Notes: generated from the letters alone by a model not told the origin. A stretch of DNA of 64,000 nucleotides from Microbispora sp. ZYX-F-249 (GCF_039649665.1 NZ_JBDJAW010000013.1:62001-126000); one strand, 5' to 3'; positions 31,787 to 45,025 are shown, numbered from the stretch's first letter. Numbers and translations are program-made.

Positions 31787-32289
31787 GCGTCCACGACGAG
31801 CGTCCGGGCCGCCTTGTCGTGCAGGGCCTGCTTCCTGCGGTCGAACAGGATCCACGCGAGGTTCACCAGTCCGAGGCAGAACAACCAGCCCAGCACGATC
31901 TCCACCGCCTGACGGACCGCGATCGGCCCGGGACCGGCCGGCTCCCCGGTCTCCCGCACCACGCGCATGCCGAACACTCTTTTGCCGACTGTTTGGCCGT
32001 TCCAGAACGACTGGAGCAGCCAGTAGTAGAGGAACCCGATCAGCCCGACGAGGAGACCGTTGCCGACCGGAACCCGGGCCACCGCTCCCGTCGTGCCCTC
32101 GGACACGACCCGCCAGTCGTCCCAGGTGAGCGGCGAGGCGACGAGTCCGATGAGCACGGCGTCCAGGATCCCGGCGAACAGGCGGCGCCAGCGGCCGGCG
32201 AGCCGCGGCGCCGTCAGCCCGAAGGGCGGGGGTGTCCAGGGACTCCTCGGTTCCTCGTACGGGCTTCCCGGAGGCGGCGGTGTTCCCAT
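31783..32289 (-). CDS. RDD family membrane protein
   Basis: A 168-residue RDD-domain protein. After a Pro-rich cytoplasmic N-terminus (PPPPGSPYEEPRSPWTPP) come RLAGRWRRLFAGILDAVLIGL with the Arg and Asp of the RDD motif, LYYWLLQSFWNGQTVGKRVFGMRVV, and a last helix ending LFDRRKQALHDKAARTLVV. Two to three helices are predicted. The family's role is unclear, perhaps transport or ion exchange. ATG 32289 is taken as start. An in-frame ATG at 32322 would lengthen it by eleven residues. The last bases overlap the third copy of a tandem repeat. Confidence 0.88.
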   Translation of the reverse strand: MGTPPPPGSPYEEPRSPWTPPPFGLTAPRLAGRWRRLFAGILDAVLIGLVASPLTWDDWRVVSEGTTGAVARVPVGNGLLVGLIGFLYYWLLQSFWNGQTVGKRVFGMRVVRETGEPAGPGPIAVRQAVEIVLGWLFCLGLVNLAWILFDRRKQALHDKAARTLVVDA

Positions 32290-32346
32290 GGCTGAATGGT
32301 CACCCCGCCGCCCTTCGGTCAAAGCCGGGCAGGCGCAAAGGGTGCG

Positions 32347-34110
<1,764 letters not shown>

Positions 34111-34176
34111 CTATCCGCCCAGCTCAGGGGCACAAACGGGCGTAGCGGGGGTATCGGACTTATCGGGGGTCACAGC

Positions 34177-36627
34177 GTGGACAGCGCCGAGGAGGGCCCG
34201 ATCGAGGAGGGCGCCGTGGATCCGCGGGCGTCACTCGGCGGCCCGAACGGGGGAGGCGGCGAAGGCGGCCGCGCGCCGGAGCCTCGCCGGCGAAGACGGC
34301 TGCCGCGCGTCCTGCTCGTGAGTCTGGCCACCGCGATCGCCGGGCTCGTCGTGTTCCTCGCCGTGGTGTGGGCGCTGACCCCCATCCCGGACAGCACCCA
34401 GGAACTGGCGACGGCCCAGGGCTCGGTGATCTACTACCGGGACGGCAAGACCGTCCTCGCCAACGAAGGCGTCAACCGCAAGAACGTGCCGCTCACGCAG
34501 GTCCCGCAGGCCGTCAGAAGCGCGGTGATCGCGGCGGAGAACCGCACGTTCTATCAGGACCAGGGCGTCTCCGTGTCCGGCACGGCCCGCGCCGTCTGGT
34601 CGACGATCACCGGCCGCCAGCTCCAGGGCGGCTCGACCATCACCCAGCAGATGGTCCGCAACTACTACAGCGGTCTCGGCCAGGAACGATCCATCGCGCG
34701 CAAGCTCAAAGAGGTCATGATCGCGCTGAAGGTGGATCGTTCCATGCCGAAGGACTGGGTGCTGGAGCGCTACCTCAACACCATCTACTTCGGCCGGGGC
34801 GCGTACGGCGTCCAGGCCGCCGCGCGGGCCTACTTCGACAAGGACGTGCAGAACCTGACGGCGGCCGAAGGCGCCTATCTCGCCGCCGTGATCCAGCAGC
34901 CCACCCGTTTCGCCAACCCGACCGGGGCCGCGCTCGACGCGGTGAAGGCCAGATGGGCGTCCGTGGTCCGGGGCATGCGCGAGATCGGCGCGATCAGCCG
35001 CGAGGAGGCCGGCGCGCTGGTGTTCCCCACGCTCGCCAAGCAGCGCGCGCCGCTGTCCCTCGGCGGCCAGAACGGCTACATGCTGGCGCAGGTGCGCGCC
35101 GAGCTGAACCGGCTCGGCTTCACCGACGAGGACATCAACCACGGCGGCCTGAAGGTCACCACGACGTTCGACAAGAAGCTGATGGCGCAGGCCCAGCAGG
35201 CGGTCAAGTCGGTCCTGCCGGAGGACACCCCCAAGAAGGTCCGCACCGGCCTGGCGGCCGTCGACCCCGCGACCGGCGAGGTCGTCGCCTTCTACGGCGG
35301 ACGTTACGAGACCAACCAGTACGACAACGCCTTCTCGGCCAAGGTCCAGGCCGGCTCGACCTTCAAGCCCTACACGCTGGCCGCCGCGCTCGAAGCCGGC
35401 TACGGGCTCGACACGCTGGTCTACGGCAACTCACCCATCCGCGTCGGCGCCACCGACATCCCCAACTCCGGCGGCAAGTCGTACGGCTCGGCGATCACGC
35501 TGCTCGAGGCGACGCAGTACTCGGTCAACACCGCCTTCGTGGATCTGGGCCAGCGGATCGGCATCGACAAGGTCGTCGCGGCGGCGCGGGCCGCCGGGAT
35601 CCCCGCGGCACAGCTCGCCCCGCACCAGGGCGCCGCCACGCTGCCCCTCGGTGTGGCGTCGGTGAGCGCCGTGCAGCAGGCCTCCGGGTTCGCCACGTTC
35701 GCCGCCGGGGGCATTCACCACGAGCCGCACGTGATCCGGGCGGTCACCGACGGCACCGGGCTCACCCGCAGGTTCGCCCCGCCCGGCACCCGGGCCTTCA
35801 GCGAGAACACCGCCGCCGACACGACGTACGCGCTGGAGCAGGTGGTGCGCAGCGGCACCGGCAGCGCCGCGGGCCTGTGGGACCGCCCGGTGGCGGGCAA
35901 GACCGGCACGACCGACGAGTCCGCCGCGGTCTGGTTCTCCGGCTACGTCCCCCAGCTGGCCGTCGCGGTCGACATGTTCCGCGACGACAACAAGCCGGTG
36001 ACCGTTCCCGGCTACGGCGAGCTGTACGGCGGCACGCTGCCCGCCGAGATCTGGAAATCCTTCATGAGCACCGCCATGGAGGGCAAGCCGGTCCGGGAGT
36101 TCCCCGACCCGGTCACGTGGAACCCCTACGACTGGAACACCTACGGCATGGCTCTGCCTCAGCCGAGCGGCGTTCCCACCGCCTATCCGTCCGGTCCCTA
36201 CCCGTCGGGTCCGCCCGGTGCCGATGGCCCCTACGGACCGTACGGGCCGGGGGGAGCGGTGGTGCCGCCGGACCAGGACGTGCCCGGCGCGACCACGGAC
36301 GCGGAGGAGGAGCAGCAGGGCACGGCCGGCCAGGACCGCGAGGCCGGCCCGCGAGGTGGCGCGAACGGAATCGACGGGGTGACGGGCCCGGCCGGCGCGG
36401 CCCGTGCCCGCGACTCGGGTGCCGCGGACGCCGCCCCCGGGCCGGCGAACGACAGATCCGACGCGGGCGCCACGGGAACGGGCGCAAGAAGGGCCCCGGG
36501 CGCCGCCACGGGTCCCGATACCAGGCGGACCGGCCAGACCGGCCAGGACGGTCATGGTGACCAGCCCGCACCGCTCACGCAGGTCCCCGGGCCCCAGCTA
36601 CCGGTCGCCCAGGTTCCCGCCCGCTGA
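34177..36627 (+). CDS. Class A penicillin-binding protein (glycosyltransferase/transpeptidase)
   Basis: An 816-residue bifunctional peptidoglycan synthase. After a basic cytoplasmic N-terminus and one transmembrane helix (about residues 47-69), the GT51 domain shows AENRTFYQDQGVSVSG, GGSTITQQMVRNYY and RYLNTIYFGRGAYGV. The transpeptidase domain has Ser394-Thr-Phe-Lys397, SVN at about 449-451 and KTGTT at about 575. The C-terminal 140 residues are Pro/Gly/Ala-rich and disordered. GTG 34177 follows GGGGGT. The longer upstream frame is not supported. No cell-division genes are adjacent. Confidence 0.94.
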   Translation: MDSAEEGPIEEGAVDPRASLGGPNGGGGEGGRAPEPRRRRRLPRVLLVSLATAIAGLVVFLAVVWALTPIPDSTQELATAQGSVIYYRDGKTVLANEGVNRKNVPLTQVPQAVRSAVIAAENRTFYQDQGVSVSGTARAVWSTITGRQLQGGSTITQQMVRNYYSGLGQERSIARKLKEVMIALKVDRSMPKDWVLERYLNTIYFGRGAYGVQAAARAYFDKDVQNLTAAEGAYLAAVIQQPTRFANPTGAALDAVKARWASVVRGMREIGAISREEAGALVFPTLAKQRAPLSLGGQNGYMLAQVRAELNRLGFTDEDINHGGLKVTTTFDKKLMAQAQQAVKSVLPEDTPKKVRTGLAAVDPATGEVVAFYGGRYETNQYDNAFSAKVQAGSTFKPYTLAAALEAGYGLDTLVYGNSPIRVGATDIPNSGGKSYGSAITLLEATQYSVNTAFVDLGQRIGIDKVVAAARAAGIPAAQLAPHQGAATLPLGVASVSAVQQASGFATFAAGGIHHEPHVIRAVTDGTGLTRRFAPPGTRAFSENTAADTTYALEQVVRSGTGSAAGLWDRPVAGKTGTTDESAAVWFSGYVPQLAVAVDMFRDDNKPVTVPGYGELYGGTLPAEIWKSFMSTAMEGKPVREFPDPVTWNPYDWNTYGMALPQPSGVPTAYPSGPYPSGPPGADGPYGPYGPGGAVVPPDQDVPGATTDAEEEQQGTAGQDREAGPRGGANGIDGVTGPAGAARARDSGAADAAPGPANDRSDAGATGTGARRAPGAATGPDTRRTGQTGQDGHGDQPAPLTQVPGPQLPVAQVPAR

Positions 36628-36631
36628 CGGC

Positions 36632-37981
36632 TCAGAAGGGCAGTCCCGTGGCGGGCGGCTGTGACTCTTCGGCGGCGAGAACGGGGAAGTTGCCGCGGAA
36701 GACGCCATGGGGGTCGTGGCGGCGCTTGGCGCCCCGCAGGCGCTTCAGCACGGCGGGGGTGAAGGCGTCGGCCACGCTCTCGCGGGGGTTGAGGAAGGTC
36801 AGGGGCTTGCGCCCGCCGACCGGGAGGGCTTCGGCGAGTGCGCGCTGCCTGGCCGTGATCGCCTCGGCCGTCGCCGGGTCGGCCGGGACGCCGAACAGGT
36901 AGAGCGCGTAAGGCTCGGCCAGCGGTCCGTGCGGGCTGTCGGAAGGGCGGGCGAACGCGCCGCCCAGATGGCGGATCTGCACGCTCATCAGCGGAGCGAC
37001 GGGATCGGCGAGCAGCGTCTTGGCCGTCGTGTCGTCCAGCCGGGTCAGCAGCTCAGCGCGGGAGGAGCCGGCGCCGGGCTCCGTGGGCTCGGCGGTGATG
37101 GACCCGAGCTCGGAGACCGGCATGGTCCGCCGGGTGTCCGACAGCGGCCGGGGAAGGCGCTCCAGGGGAGCCAGCAGATCGCGAGCCTCGGCCGCCTCAC
37201 CGAGGTATGCGGCGTCCACCGCCACCATGGGAGCGGAGCCGGGGAATTGCAGCAGATCCAGCCAGACGGTCAGCTCGTCCGGAGCGCTGGCGGTGATCCG
37301 CCGGTAGGCGTCCAGGACGTCCGGCGCGTGTTCGGCCGGCCACAGCACCCGCCCTCCGTAGAGTCGTGGCGCGGGGTGGAGGGACAGCTCCAGGGCGGTG
37401 ACGACGGCGAAGTCGCCGCCTCCGCCGCGCAGGGCCCAGTACAGGTCGGGGTCGGTTTCGGCGGTGACGCGCCGCTGTCGTCCTTCGGCGTCGACGATGT
37501 CGAAGGCGGTGACGCTGTCGGCGACCCAGCCGTGGGCCCGGCCGAACCAGCTGAGCCCGCCGCCGAGGGCGACGCCGGTGACGCTGACGACCGGAGAGCT
37601 GCCCGGCAGGCCGGTCAGGCCGTACGGCGCGGCGGCGGCCTGCAGGCGACCCGAGGACACGCCGGCTCCGACGCGGGCGCGCCGGGCGGCCGGATCGATC
37701 TCCACGGAGTCCAGCGGCCTGGTGCGCAGCAGGACGGCGCCGTCGGTGCGGCCGGTCGCGCCGTGCCCGTTCGGCTGGGTGGCGACGGTCAATCCGGCGG
37801 TGCGGGCGTGCCGGACCAGCGCGGCGACGTCGTCGGCGTCGGCCGCCTCCACCACGGCCGCCACCGGTTGTTCGACGGCCAGGTTCCACGGACGGCGGGA
37901 GGCGTCGAAGCCGGAGTCGCCGGTCAACCAGACCCGCCCGCGAACGGCGGAGCGCAGGGCGTTCAGAGCGTTCACGATCAT
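36632..37981 (-). CDS. FAD-binding PCMH/BBE-type oxidoreductase
   Basis: A 449-residue berberine-bridge-enzyme-like oxidase. The PCMH FAD domain includes QPNGHGATG, whose His is the likely 8-alpha covalent FAD ligand, then GLTGLPGSSPVVSVTGVALGGGLSWFGRAHGW and YWALRGGGGDFAVVTALEL. The C-terminal region ends with a BBE-like FRGNFPVL motif. ATG 37981 has AAAGAAG just upstream. An open frame extends further upstream but overlaps the divergent LysR gene. Typical substrates are sugars, alcohols or aromatic intermediates. The divergent LysR regulator probably controls this gene. Confidence 0.9.
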   Translation of the reverse strand: MIVNALNALRSAVRGRVWLTGDSGFDASRRPWNLAVEQPVAAVVEAADADDVAALVRHARTAGLTVATQPNGHGATGRTDGAVLLRTRPLDSVEIDPAARRARVGAGVSSGRLQAAAAPYGLTGLPGSSPVVSVTGVALGGGLSWFGRAHGWVADSVTAFDIVDAEGRQRRVTAETDPDLYWALRGGGGDFAVVTALELSLHPAPRLYGGRVLWPAEHAPDVLDAYRRITASAPDELTVWLDLLQFPGSAPMVAVDAAYLGEAAEARDLLAPLERLPRPLSDTRRTMPVSELGSITAEPTEPGAGSSRAELLTRLDDTTAKTLLADPVAPLMSVQIRHLGGAFARPSDSPHGPLAEPYALYLFGVPADPATAEAITARQRALAEALPVGGRKPLTFLNPRESVADAFTPAVLKRLRGAKRRHDPHGVFRGNFPVLAAEESQPPATGLPF

Positions 37982-38123
37982 CTTCTTTCCGTGGTGGCAG
38001 GCCGGACGGCTTCGGCGGGGCCGAAGAAAGCCGCGGACCTGTCCCACTCTCGGGCCGAGCGCAGAGCCGATCAACGCGGTCCTGTGCAATGATCGTGAAG
38101 CCTGAGTTAACGATGGGGGCGTG

Positions 38124-39020
38124 ATGCTGGAGCGGCACGAGCTGGAGGCGTTCCTCACCCTCGCGGAGGAGCTGCACTTCGGCCGCACCGCCGAACGCCT
38201 GCGGGTGTCCACCGCCCGGATCAGCCAGACCATCGCCAAGCTCGAACGCCGCGTCGGCGTCCCGCTGTTTCACCGCACCAGCCGCAGGGTGGAGCTGACC
38301 CCGCTGGGCCGCAGACTGCATGAGCAGACGCGACCCGCCTGGCACCAGATCACGTCCGCCTTCGAGCAGGCCGTCGCCGAAGGCCGCGGCGTCATCGGCA
38401 CCCTGCGCGTCGCCTTCGTCGGCGCCGCGGGCGGGCAGCTGCTCGTCGGGGCGGCCGAACTCCTGCGGCGGAGCGAGCCCGGTTGCGACGTCCAGCTCCG
38501 GGAAGCGCAGATGGTCGATCTCATGCCCTGGTTGCGCGCCGGGGAGGTCGACGTCGCGCTGGGCACCTTCCCCGTCGAGGAGCCCGGCATCGTCACCGGG
38601 CCGGTCCTGGTGTCGGAGGCGCGCCTGCTCGCGGTGCCGTCCGGGCATCCGTTCGCCCGCCGGGAGTCGGTCTGCCTGGAGGACCTGGCCGGGGTTCCCC
38701 TGCTCCAGCTCCCCGGCACGCTCCCGGATTCCCTGCGGGAGGATCGCACCCCGCGCACCACGCCCTCCGGACGGATGATCGAGCCCGGCCCCGCCGCGGC
38801 CACGTTCAACGAGATGCTCACCCTCATCGGGGCAGGTCACGGGGCCTTTCCGGTCGGCGCGCAGGCCAGGCGCTACTACGCCAGGCCCGACGTCGCCTAC
38901 GTCCCGTTCAGCGACGCTCCACCGCTGGAATGGGGTCTGCTGTGGAGAGCCGACAACTCCACCGCACGCGTCCGCGCCTTCGTCCGGGCGGCGGGCGATC
39001 GGCTCCGCGGCCCCCGCTGA
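38124..39020 (+). CDS. LysR family transcriptional regulator
   Basis: A 298-residue LysR-type regulator: N-terminal HTH with LEAFLTLAEELHFGRTAERLRVSTARISQTIAKLERRVGVPLFHRTSRRVELT, then the periplasmic-binding-protein-like effector domain. ATG 38124 is favoured over GTG 38121 one codon earlier. Divergent from the FAD oxidase gene, with 142 bp between starts, it is the expected activator or repressor of that gene. The effector is not known. Confidence 0.92.
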   Translation: MLERHELEAFLTLAEELHFGRTAERLRVSTARISQTIAKLERRVGVPLFHRTSRRVELTPLGRRLHEQTRPAWHQITSAFEQAVAEGRGVIGTLRVAFVGAAGGQLLVGAAELLRRSEPGCDVQLREAQMVDLMPWLRAGEVDVALGTFPVEEPGIVTGPVLVSEARLLAVPSGHPFARRESVCLEDLAGVPLLQLPGTLPDSLREDRTPRTTPSGRMIEPGPAAATFNEMLTLIGAGHGAFPVGAQARRYYARPDVAYVPFSDAPPLEWGLLWRADNSTARVRAFVRAAGDRLRGPR

Positions 39021-39035
39021 GGGTGGCCGCCGCTT

Positions 39036-41033
<1,998 letters not shown>

Positions 41034-41208
41034 AGGGCCAGCCTCTCACACCGTCAGAAAGGACGATTCGGGTGCGGATCGCTCCGGGGCCGCTCGCCGT
41101 GACGCGGAGCGCTCTGGTTTCCCGGGTGGAGCTGTTTGTCATGTCGGGAGAACGCGCGGGCGACCGCGGGGATGTGTTCCGGCGCGTCCCGGCGTAGGCT
41201 CACAGGAC

Positions 41209-42372
41209 GTGGGCTTGGATCTGGACTTCGCTGTCAGGCACTCGGGACGCCCCGCGGCCTTCATGACGCGGCGCGACGTCGCGCGGGTGCTGCTGGCCGT
41301 TCCGTCCGGACAGGCCCTGGTCGCCCTTCCCGACCTGCGGCGGCAGCTGCTCGCGGCGGGCAATCCGCTGACTCCCGTGTTCTGGGATTCGGCCAAGGCC
41401 GTGCTGACGAGCATCGAGTCCGGCGTCGCGACGGTCGGCGACGTGCAGCGCTGGCTGGAGTCCAGCGGGACCGAGCCGATCATGCTCACCCGCAGCTACT
41501 TCCTGTGGCCGGAGGAGAGCGAGCGCGGGCCGGTGGCCACGGAGATGTACGAGCGGCTGGTCGAGTTCCTGGAGGAGAGGCTGACGGCCGGGGAGATCGA
41601 CGCGGACGCGCTGGCCGCCGGCGACCCCGCCGCCCGGCACGCCTACGAGGAGCTCCAGGAGCGCTGGCTCGGCACCCCGCTGCCGGACGGCCGGGTGCCG
41701 GGTGTCGTGGTCAACGACGAGCAGGACCGGGAGCTGTACGCCGCCTGGGACGAGGAGGAGGCGTTCGCGCTGAGCGAGCTGCGGCGGGTGCTCGACGACC
41801 TGCCGGAGCCGCCCTTCCCCGCGGCCGACCTCCACTCGGCCGCCCGGCGGCTGCGCGTGACGCTGACCCGGCCCGGCTACCCGGGCAACGTGCTGCGCGC
41901 CTGCGCCGGCCTGGAGGACGGCGACCTGCCCGAAGGGGACGAGGACCTGTGGCTCACCGTCGCGGCCGGAATCGCCGCGCCCATCTCGGACCTGCCGGAC
42001 GAGGAGGACGCCGCCCGGTTCTTCGACATGGAGGGCGAGCTCAGCCACGAGGACTCCATACTGGCCTCGCTGTGCGCCATCCACCACGCCGACTGGCTCG
42101 CGTCGGTGATCACCCTGGTCCGGTACGGCCCGGGGGTGCTCGCCTCGCCCGAGCGGATCGCCCGGTTCATCGCCGACTCCGAGGACGTCGACGTGGACCC
42201 GGACGAGCCGGAGGACCTCGAGGCGACGGAGATGCTGTTCACGGCGGTGACGCCGCTGTGGGCGCACCTCGGCATCGTGGACCGATCCGAGGTGCTGACC
42301 CCACTGGGCTGGTGGGGCCTGCCCAAGGCGCTGGAACGCGCCTGGTCCTCAGGCCCCGCCCTGCCCGACTGA
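41209..42372 (+). CDS. Acidic hypothetical protein
   Basis: A 387-residue cytoplasmic protein with no recognised domain. It is markedly acidic, with clusters such as DLPDEEDAARFFDMEGE and SEDVDVDPDEPEDLEATEM, and contains no signal or membrane segment. It begins with GTG 41209 after GLDLDFAVRHSGRPAAFMTRRDVARVLLAVP. TAGGCT at 41195-41200 lies 8 nt before the start, consistent with a leaderless or very short leader transcript. It might be helical-repeat-like, but the sequence alone gives no function. It stands between the YyaL-like gene and a small acetyltransferase in an otherwise conserved region. Confidence 0.7.
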   Translation: MGLDLDFAVRHSGRPAAFMTRRDVARVLLAVPSGQALVALPDLRRQLLAAGNPLTPVFWDSAKAVLTSIESGVATVGDVQRWLESSGTEPIMLTRSYFLWPEESERGPVATEMYERLVEFLEERLTAGEIDADALAAGDPAARHAYEELQERWLGTPLPDGRVPGVVVNDEQDRELYAAWDEEEAFALSELRRVLDDLPEPPFPAADLHSAARRLRVTLTRPGYPGNVLRACAGLEDGDLPEGDEDLWLTVAAGIAAPISDLPDEEDAARFFDMEGELSHEDSILASLCAIHHADWLASVITLVRYGPGVLASPERIARFIADSEDVDVDPDEPEDLEATEMLFTAVTPLWAHLGIVDRSEVLTPLGWWGLPKALERAWSSGPALPD

Positions 42373-42447
42373 CGCTCCCGCGTACCCGACCGGCGGTGTC
42401 GCGCCCCCGGCCGATGATGGTCGCGGGCGGCCCGGCGCCGTCCGGGC

Positions 42448-42765
42448 CTATTCCGGCGCGTCGACGAGGCCGCGGTAGTCGTCGTCCACCAGCTCGCGGT
42501 ATTCCGGATGCTTCTCGATGTACCAGGCCACGAACGAGCACAGCGGCACGACCCGCAGGCCGGCCGCCCGTGCCTCGTCCAGGGCCGCGCCGACCAGCAT
42601 GCCGCCCAGCCCCCGGCCCCCGAACTCGCCGCGCACCTCGGTGTGCGTGAAGACCATCGAGCCGTCCCGCAGCCGGTACTGCGCGAACCCGGCGAGCGTG
42701 TCGCCGAGCAGGATCTCGTAGCGCGACGCGGCGGCGTTGTGCGCCACTCGCGCGTCCGTGCTCAC
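42448..42765 (-). CDS. Small GNAT-like N-acetyltransferase (YidJ-type)
   Basis: A 105-residue compact GNAT protein with MVFTHTEVRGEFGGRGLGGMLVGAALDEARAAGLRVVPLCSFVAWYIEKHPEY, the pattern of the minimal GNAT family acting on acyl-CoA. The GRGLGG turn is the acetyl-CoA pyrophosphate loop. GTG 42765 overlaps the stop of the 55-aa membrane gene upstream (GTGA), showing coupling. The substrate is unknown. Confidence 0.88.
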   Translation of the reverse strand: MSTDARVAHNAAASRYEILLGDTLAGFAQYRLRDGSMVFTHTEVRGEFGGRGLGGMLVGAALDEARAAGLRVVPLCSFVAWYIEKHPEYRELVDDDYRGLVDAPE

Positions 42766-42929
42766 GCCTCGGGCCCGTTCCCGCGCTGTTCGTCCTCGCG
42801 GCCGTCGTGCGGCACCTGGATCTTCCTCATCTGCTTGTTCATGTTCTTCAGCAGGAAGAACAGGGCCACGCCGATCGCGGCGACGACGAGGAAACCCAGG
42901 AGACCCGGCCCGTAGCTGGTTGCGTCCAC
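42762..42929 (-). CDS. Small single-pass membrane protein, 55 aa (Rv1083-like position)
   Basis: A 55-residue protein that starts at GTG 42929 and overlaps the GNAT gene by GTGA. It begins with MDATSYGPGLLGFLVVAAIG, forms one transmembrane helix to about residue 26 (ALFFLL), and ends in a hydrophilic KNMNKQMRKIQVPHDGRED-type tail. A GGGGGC sequence precedes the start. A short membrane protein in this place next to mca is also found in mycobacteria, which supports that it is real. Function unknown. Confidence 0.8.
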   Translation of the reverse strand: MDATSYGPGLLGFLVVAAIGVALFFLLKNMNKQMRKIQVPHDGREDEQRGNGPEA

Positions 42930-42938
42930 GCCCCCAGC

Positions 42939-43820
42939 TTACGAGCAGGCAGGGGTGACCTCCGCGTGGATCCCCGCGAACAGGTCGTCCTCCGGCAGCG
43001 TGGTGTCCACCAGGGACCGCGCGAGGTGGTAGTCCTCGGTCGGCCAGATCTCCTGCTGGAGCTCACGGGGGCAGACGAACCAGAACCCGTCGGGGTCCAC
43101 CTGGGTGGCGTGCGCGAGCAGGGCCAGGTCGCGGATCTCGAAGTACTCCGCGCACGGGACCTTGGTGGTGACCTCCCACTTCTGCGGACGGTCCTCCCAC
43201 CGCGCGATCCAGTCGGCGTACGGCGAGCCCATGTCGCGCTCGGTCATCGCGTTGTGCAGCGCCTCGAACCGCTCCCGGGTGAAGCCCATGTGGTAGTAGA
43301 GCTTCAGCGGCTGCCACGGCTCGCCCGTGCCCGGGTAGCGGTCGGGGTCGCCCGCCGCCTCGAACGCCTCGATCGACACCCGGTTGGTCATGATGTGGTC
43401 GGGATGCGGGTAGCCGCCGTTGTCGTCGTACGTGAGGATCACGTGCGGCCGGAACTCCCGGACGGCGGCGACGAGCGGCGCGGAGGCCACTTCGAGCGGC
43501 TGCAGCGCGAAGCACCCCTCGGGCAGCGGCTCGTTCTCGTCCTCCGGCAGCCCGGAGTCGACGAAGCCGAGGAAACGCTGCTGCACGCCGAGGATCTCGC
43601 GCGCCTTCTCCATCTCCTGGCGGCGCACCTCGCCCATGTTCTCGAGGATGTCGGGCCGGTCCATCTTGGGGTTGAGGATCGAGCCGCGTTCCCCGCCCGT
43701 ACACGTGACAACGAGGACCTCCACGCCCTCCGCGACGTAGCGGGCCATCGTGGCGGCGCCCTTGCTCGACTCGTCGTCTGGGTGCGCGTGCACGGCCATC
43801 AGTCTCAACGGTGCACTCAC
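42939..43820 (-). CDS. mca: Mycothiol S-conjugate amidase
   Basis: A 293-residue zinc amidase of the GPI de-N-acetylase (LmbE-like) family that cleaves mycothiol S-conjugates during detoxification. The metal motif HAHPDDES near residues 11-18 and the YPHPDHIMTNRV segment hold the zinc ligands. C-terminal features (EYFEIRDLALLAHATQVDPDGFWF) match Mca rather than MshB. The start is placed at GTG 43820 because GAGGAG lies 4 nt before it. The in-frame ATG at 43832 would itself overlap this ribosome binding site. It is divergent from the DUF4307-greA genes, the usual actinobacterial arrangement. Confidence 0.94.
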   Translation of the reverse strand: MSAPLRLMAVHAHPDDESSKGAATMARYVAEGVEVLVVTCTGGERGSILNPKMDRPDILENMGEVRRQEMEKAREILGVQQRFLGFVDSGLPEDENEPLPEGCFALQPLEVASAPLVAAVREFRPHVILTYDDNGGYPHPDHIMTNRVSIEAFEAAGDPDRYPGTGEPWQPLKLYYHMGFTRERFEALHNAMTERDMGSPYADWIARWEDRPQKWEVTTKVPCAEYFEIRDLALLAHATQVDPDGFWFVCPRELQQEIWPTEDYHLARSLVDTTLPEDDLFAGIHAEVTPACS

Positions 43821-43970
43821 GGCTCTCCTCATGGTGTCCTCTGGCTACGGAAAGAGGTTAGCTTCTAAGTGACCGTGCGTTCCGGACCCGGCTGGCCCGC
43901 GTCACGCCACGGTCGAATTGTGGGGACGATCGTCTCGCACAACACCGACAATCCTCAGGGAGATTCCGCG

Positions 43971-44396
43971 ATGCCCACGGATGAGGCCGGCGGCCAGGGG
44001 ACACGCCCGGTGCTCGGCACCCCGGACGATTTCCCGCCCCGCCCGGCGCGGCCCGCCAGGCTGGTGCCGTACGTCGTGATTGCGCTGATCGTGGCGGTGA
44101 TCGCGGGCGGATGGGGCTTCGTCATGCTGCGTGCCAACGGGAATCCGTCCGTGAGCGCGGACGTCATCACCTTCGACGCGAGCGCTCCGGACTCCGCCGT
44201 GATCACCTTCACCGTGCACAAGCCGGCCGACCGGGCGGCGACGTGCCGGATCCAGGCGCTCGACACCAAGCACCTGGAGGTCGGCAGCCGCGAGGTCGGC
44301 ATTCCCAGGGGCCGGTCGGACCTCGAGTTCACCGAGCGGCTGAGGACGAGCGCGCAGGCCACAGCGGTACATGTCGACTACTGCGATCTCGTATAG
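43971..44396 (+). CDS. DUF4307 membrane protein
   Basis: A 141-residue membrane-anchored protein: disordered cytoplasmic N-terminus, one transmembrane helix near residues 34-56 (LVPYVVIALIVAVIAGGWGFVM), and an extracytoplasmic immunoglobulin-like DUF4307 domain containing ATCRIQALDTKHLEVGSREV and a final YCDLV. ATG 43971 has AGGGAG 8 nt upstream. It sits between mca and greA as in most actinobacteria (Rv1081c in M. tuberculosis). Function unknown. A TATAGT hexamer overlapping its stop may be a -10 for greA. Confidence 0.88.
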   Translation: MPTDEAGGQGTRPVLGTPDDFPPRPARPARLVPYVVIALIVAVIAGGWGFVMLRANGNPSVSADVITFDASAPDSAVITFTVHKPADRAATCRIQALDTKHLEVGSREVGIPRGRSDLEFTERLRTSAQATAVHVDYCDLV

Positions 44397-44471
44397 TGGA
44401 ATCTTTGGGGAAGCGTTCGAAGGCGTTATCTTGACAGCCTTTCGAGTCACTTACGGAAACAAGGAGAGCCC

Positions 44472-44972
44472 GTGGCCGTCTCCCAGAACGACAACGTCAC
44501 CTGGCTGACGCAAGAGGCGTACGACCGCCTCAAGGAGGAGTACGAGTACCTTTCGGGCCCGGGTCGCACGGACATCGCCAAGAAGATCGAAGCCGCCCGG
44601 GAAGAGGGTGACCTCAGGGAGAACGGCGGCTACCACGCCGCCAAGGACGAGCAGGGCAAGATGGAGGCCCGCATCTTCCACCTCCGGCAGATCCTGGACA
44701 GCGCCAGGGTCGGCGAGGCTCCCCGCGCCGAGGGCATCGTGGGTCCGGGCATGACCGTGACGGTCCGCTTCGACGGCGACGACGAGGAGGTCACCTTCCT
44801 GCTGGCCTCCCGCGAGGAGAGCGGCGCGCCCATCGACGTCTACTCGCCGAACTCTCCCCTCGGGTCCGCGATCAACGGCAAGAAGATCGGGGAGAAGGCG
44901 ACGTACACGCTGCCGAACGGCAGGCAGAACACGGTCGAGATCCTCGAAGCCGTTCCGTACATCGGCAACTAG
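44472..44972 (+). CDS. greA: Transcription elongation factor GreA
   Basis: A 166-residue Gre factor that stimulates RNA polymerase to cleave backtracked transcripts. The coiled-coil N-terminus carries the catalytic acidic tip (AAREEGDLRENGGYHAAKDEQG), and the C-terminal FKBP-like domain has YSPNSPLGSAINGKKIGE. GTG 44472 follows AAGGAGA by 4 nt. A strong terminator lies 14 bp past the stop. Confidence 0.97.
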   Translation: MAVSQNDNVTWLTQEAYDRLKEEYEYLSGPGRTDIAKKIEAAREEGDLRENGGYHAAKDEQGKMEARIFHLRQILDSARVGEAPRAEGIVGPGMTVTVRFDGDDEEVTFLLASREESGAPIDVYSPNSPLGSAINGKKIGEKATYTLPNGRQNTVEILEAVPYIGN

Positions 44973-44985
44973 TCCGTTTCCGTCC

Positions 44986-45025
44986 CGGCCGGGAATTCCG
45001 CAGTCGTTTGCGGTATTCCCGGCCG
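44986..45025 (+). terminator. Strong intrinsic terminator after greA
   Basis: Two 17-nt arms (44986-45002 and 45009-45025) pair with only one T-T mismatch around a 6-nt loop, beginning CGGCCGGGAAT. It follows the greA stop by 13 bp and precedes the NlpC/P60 gene. Confidence 0.85.
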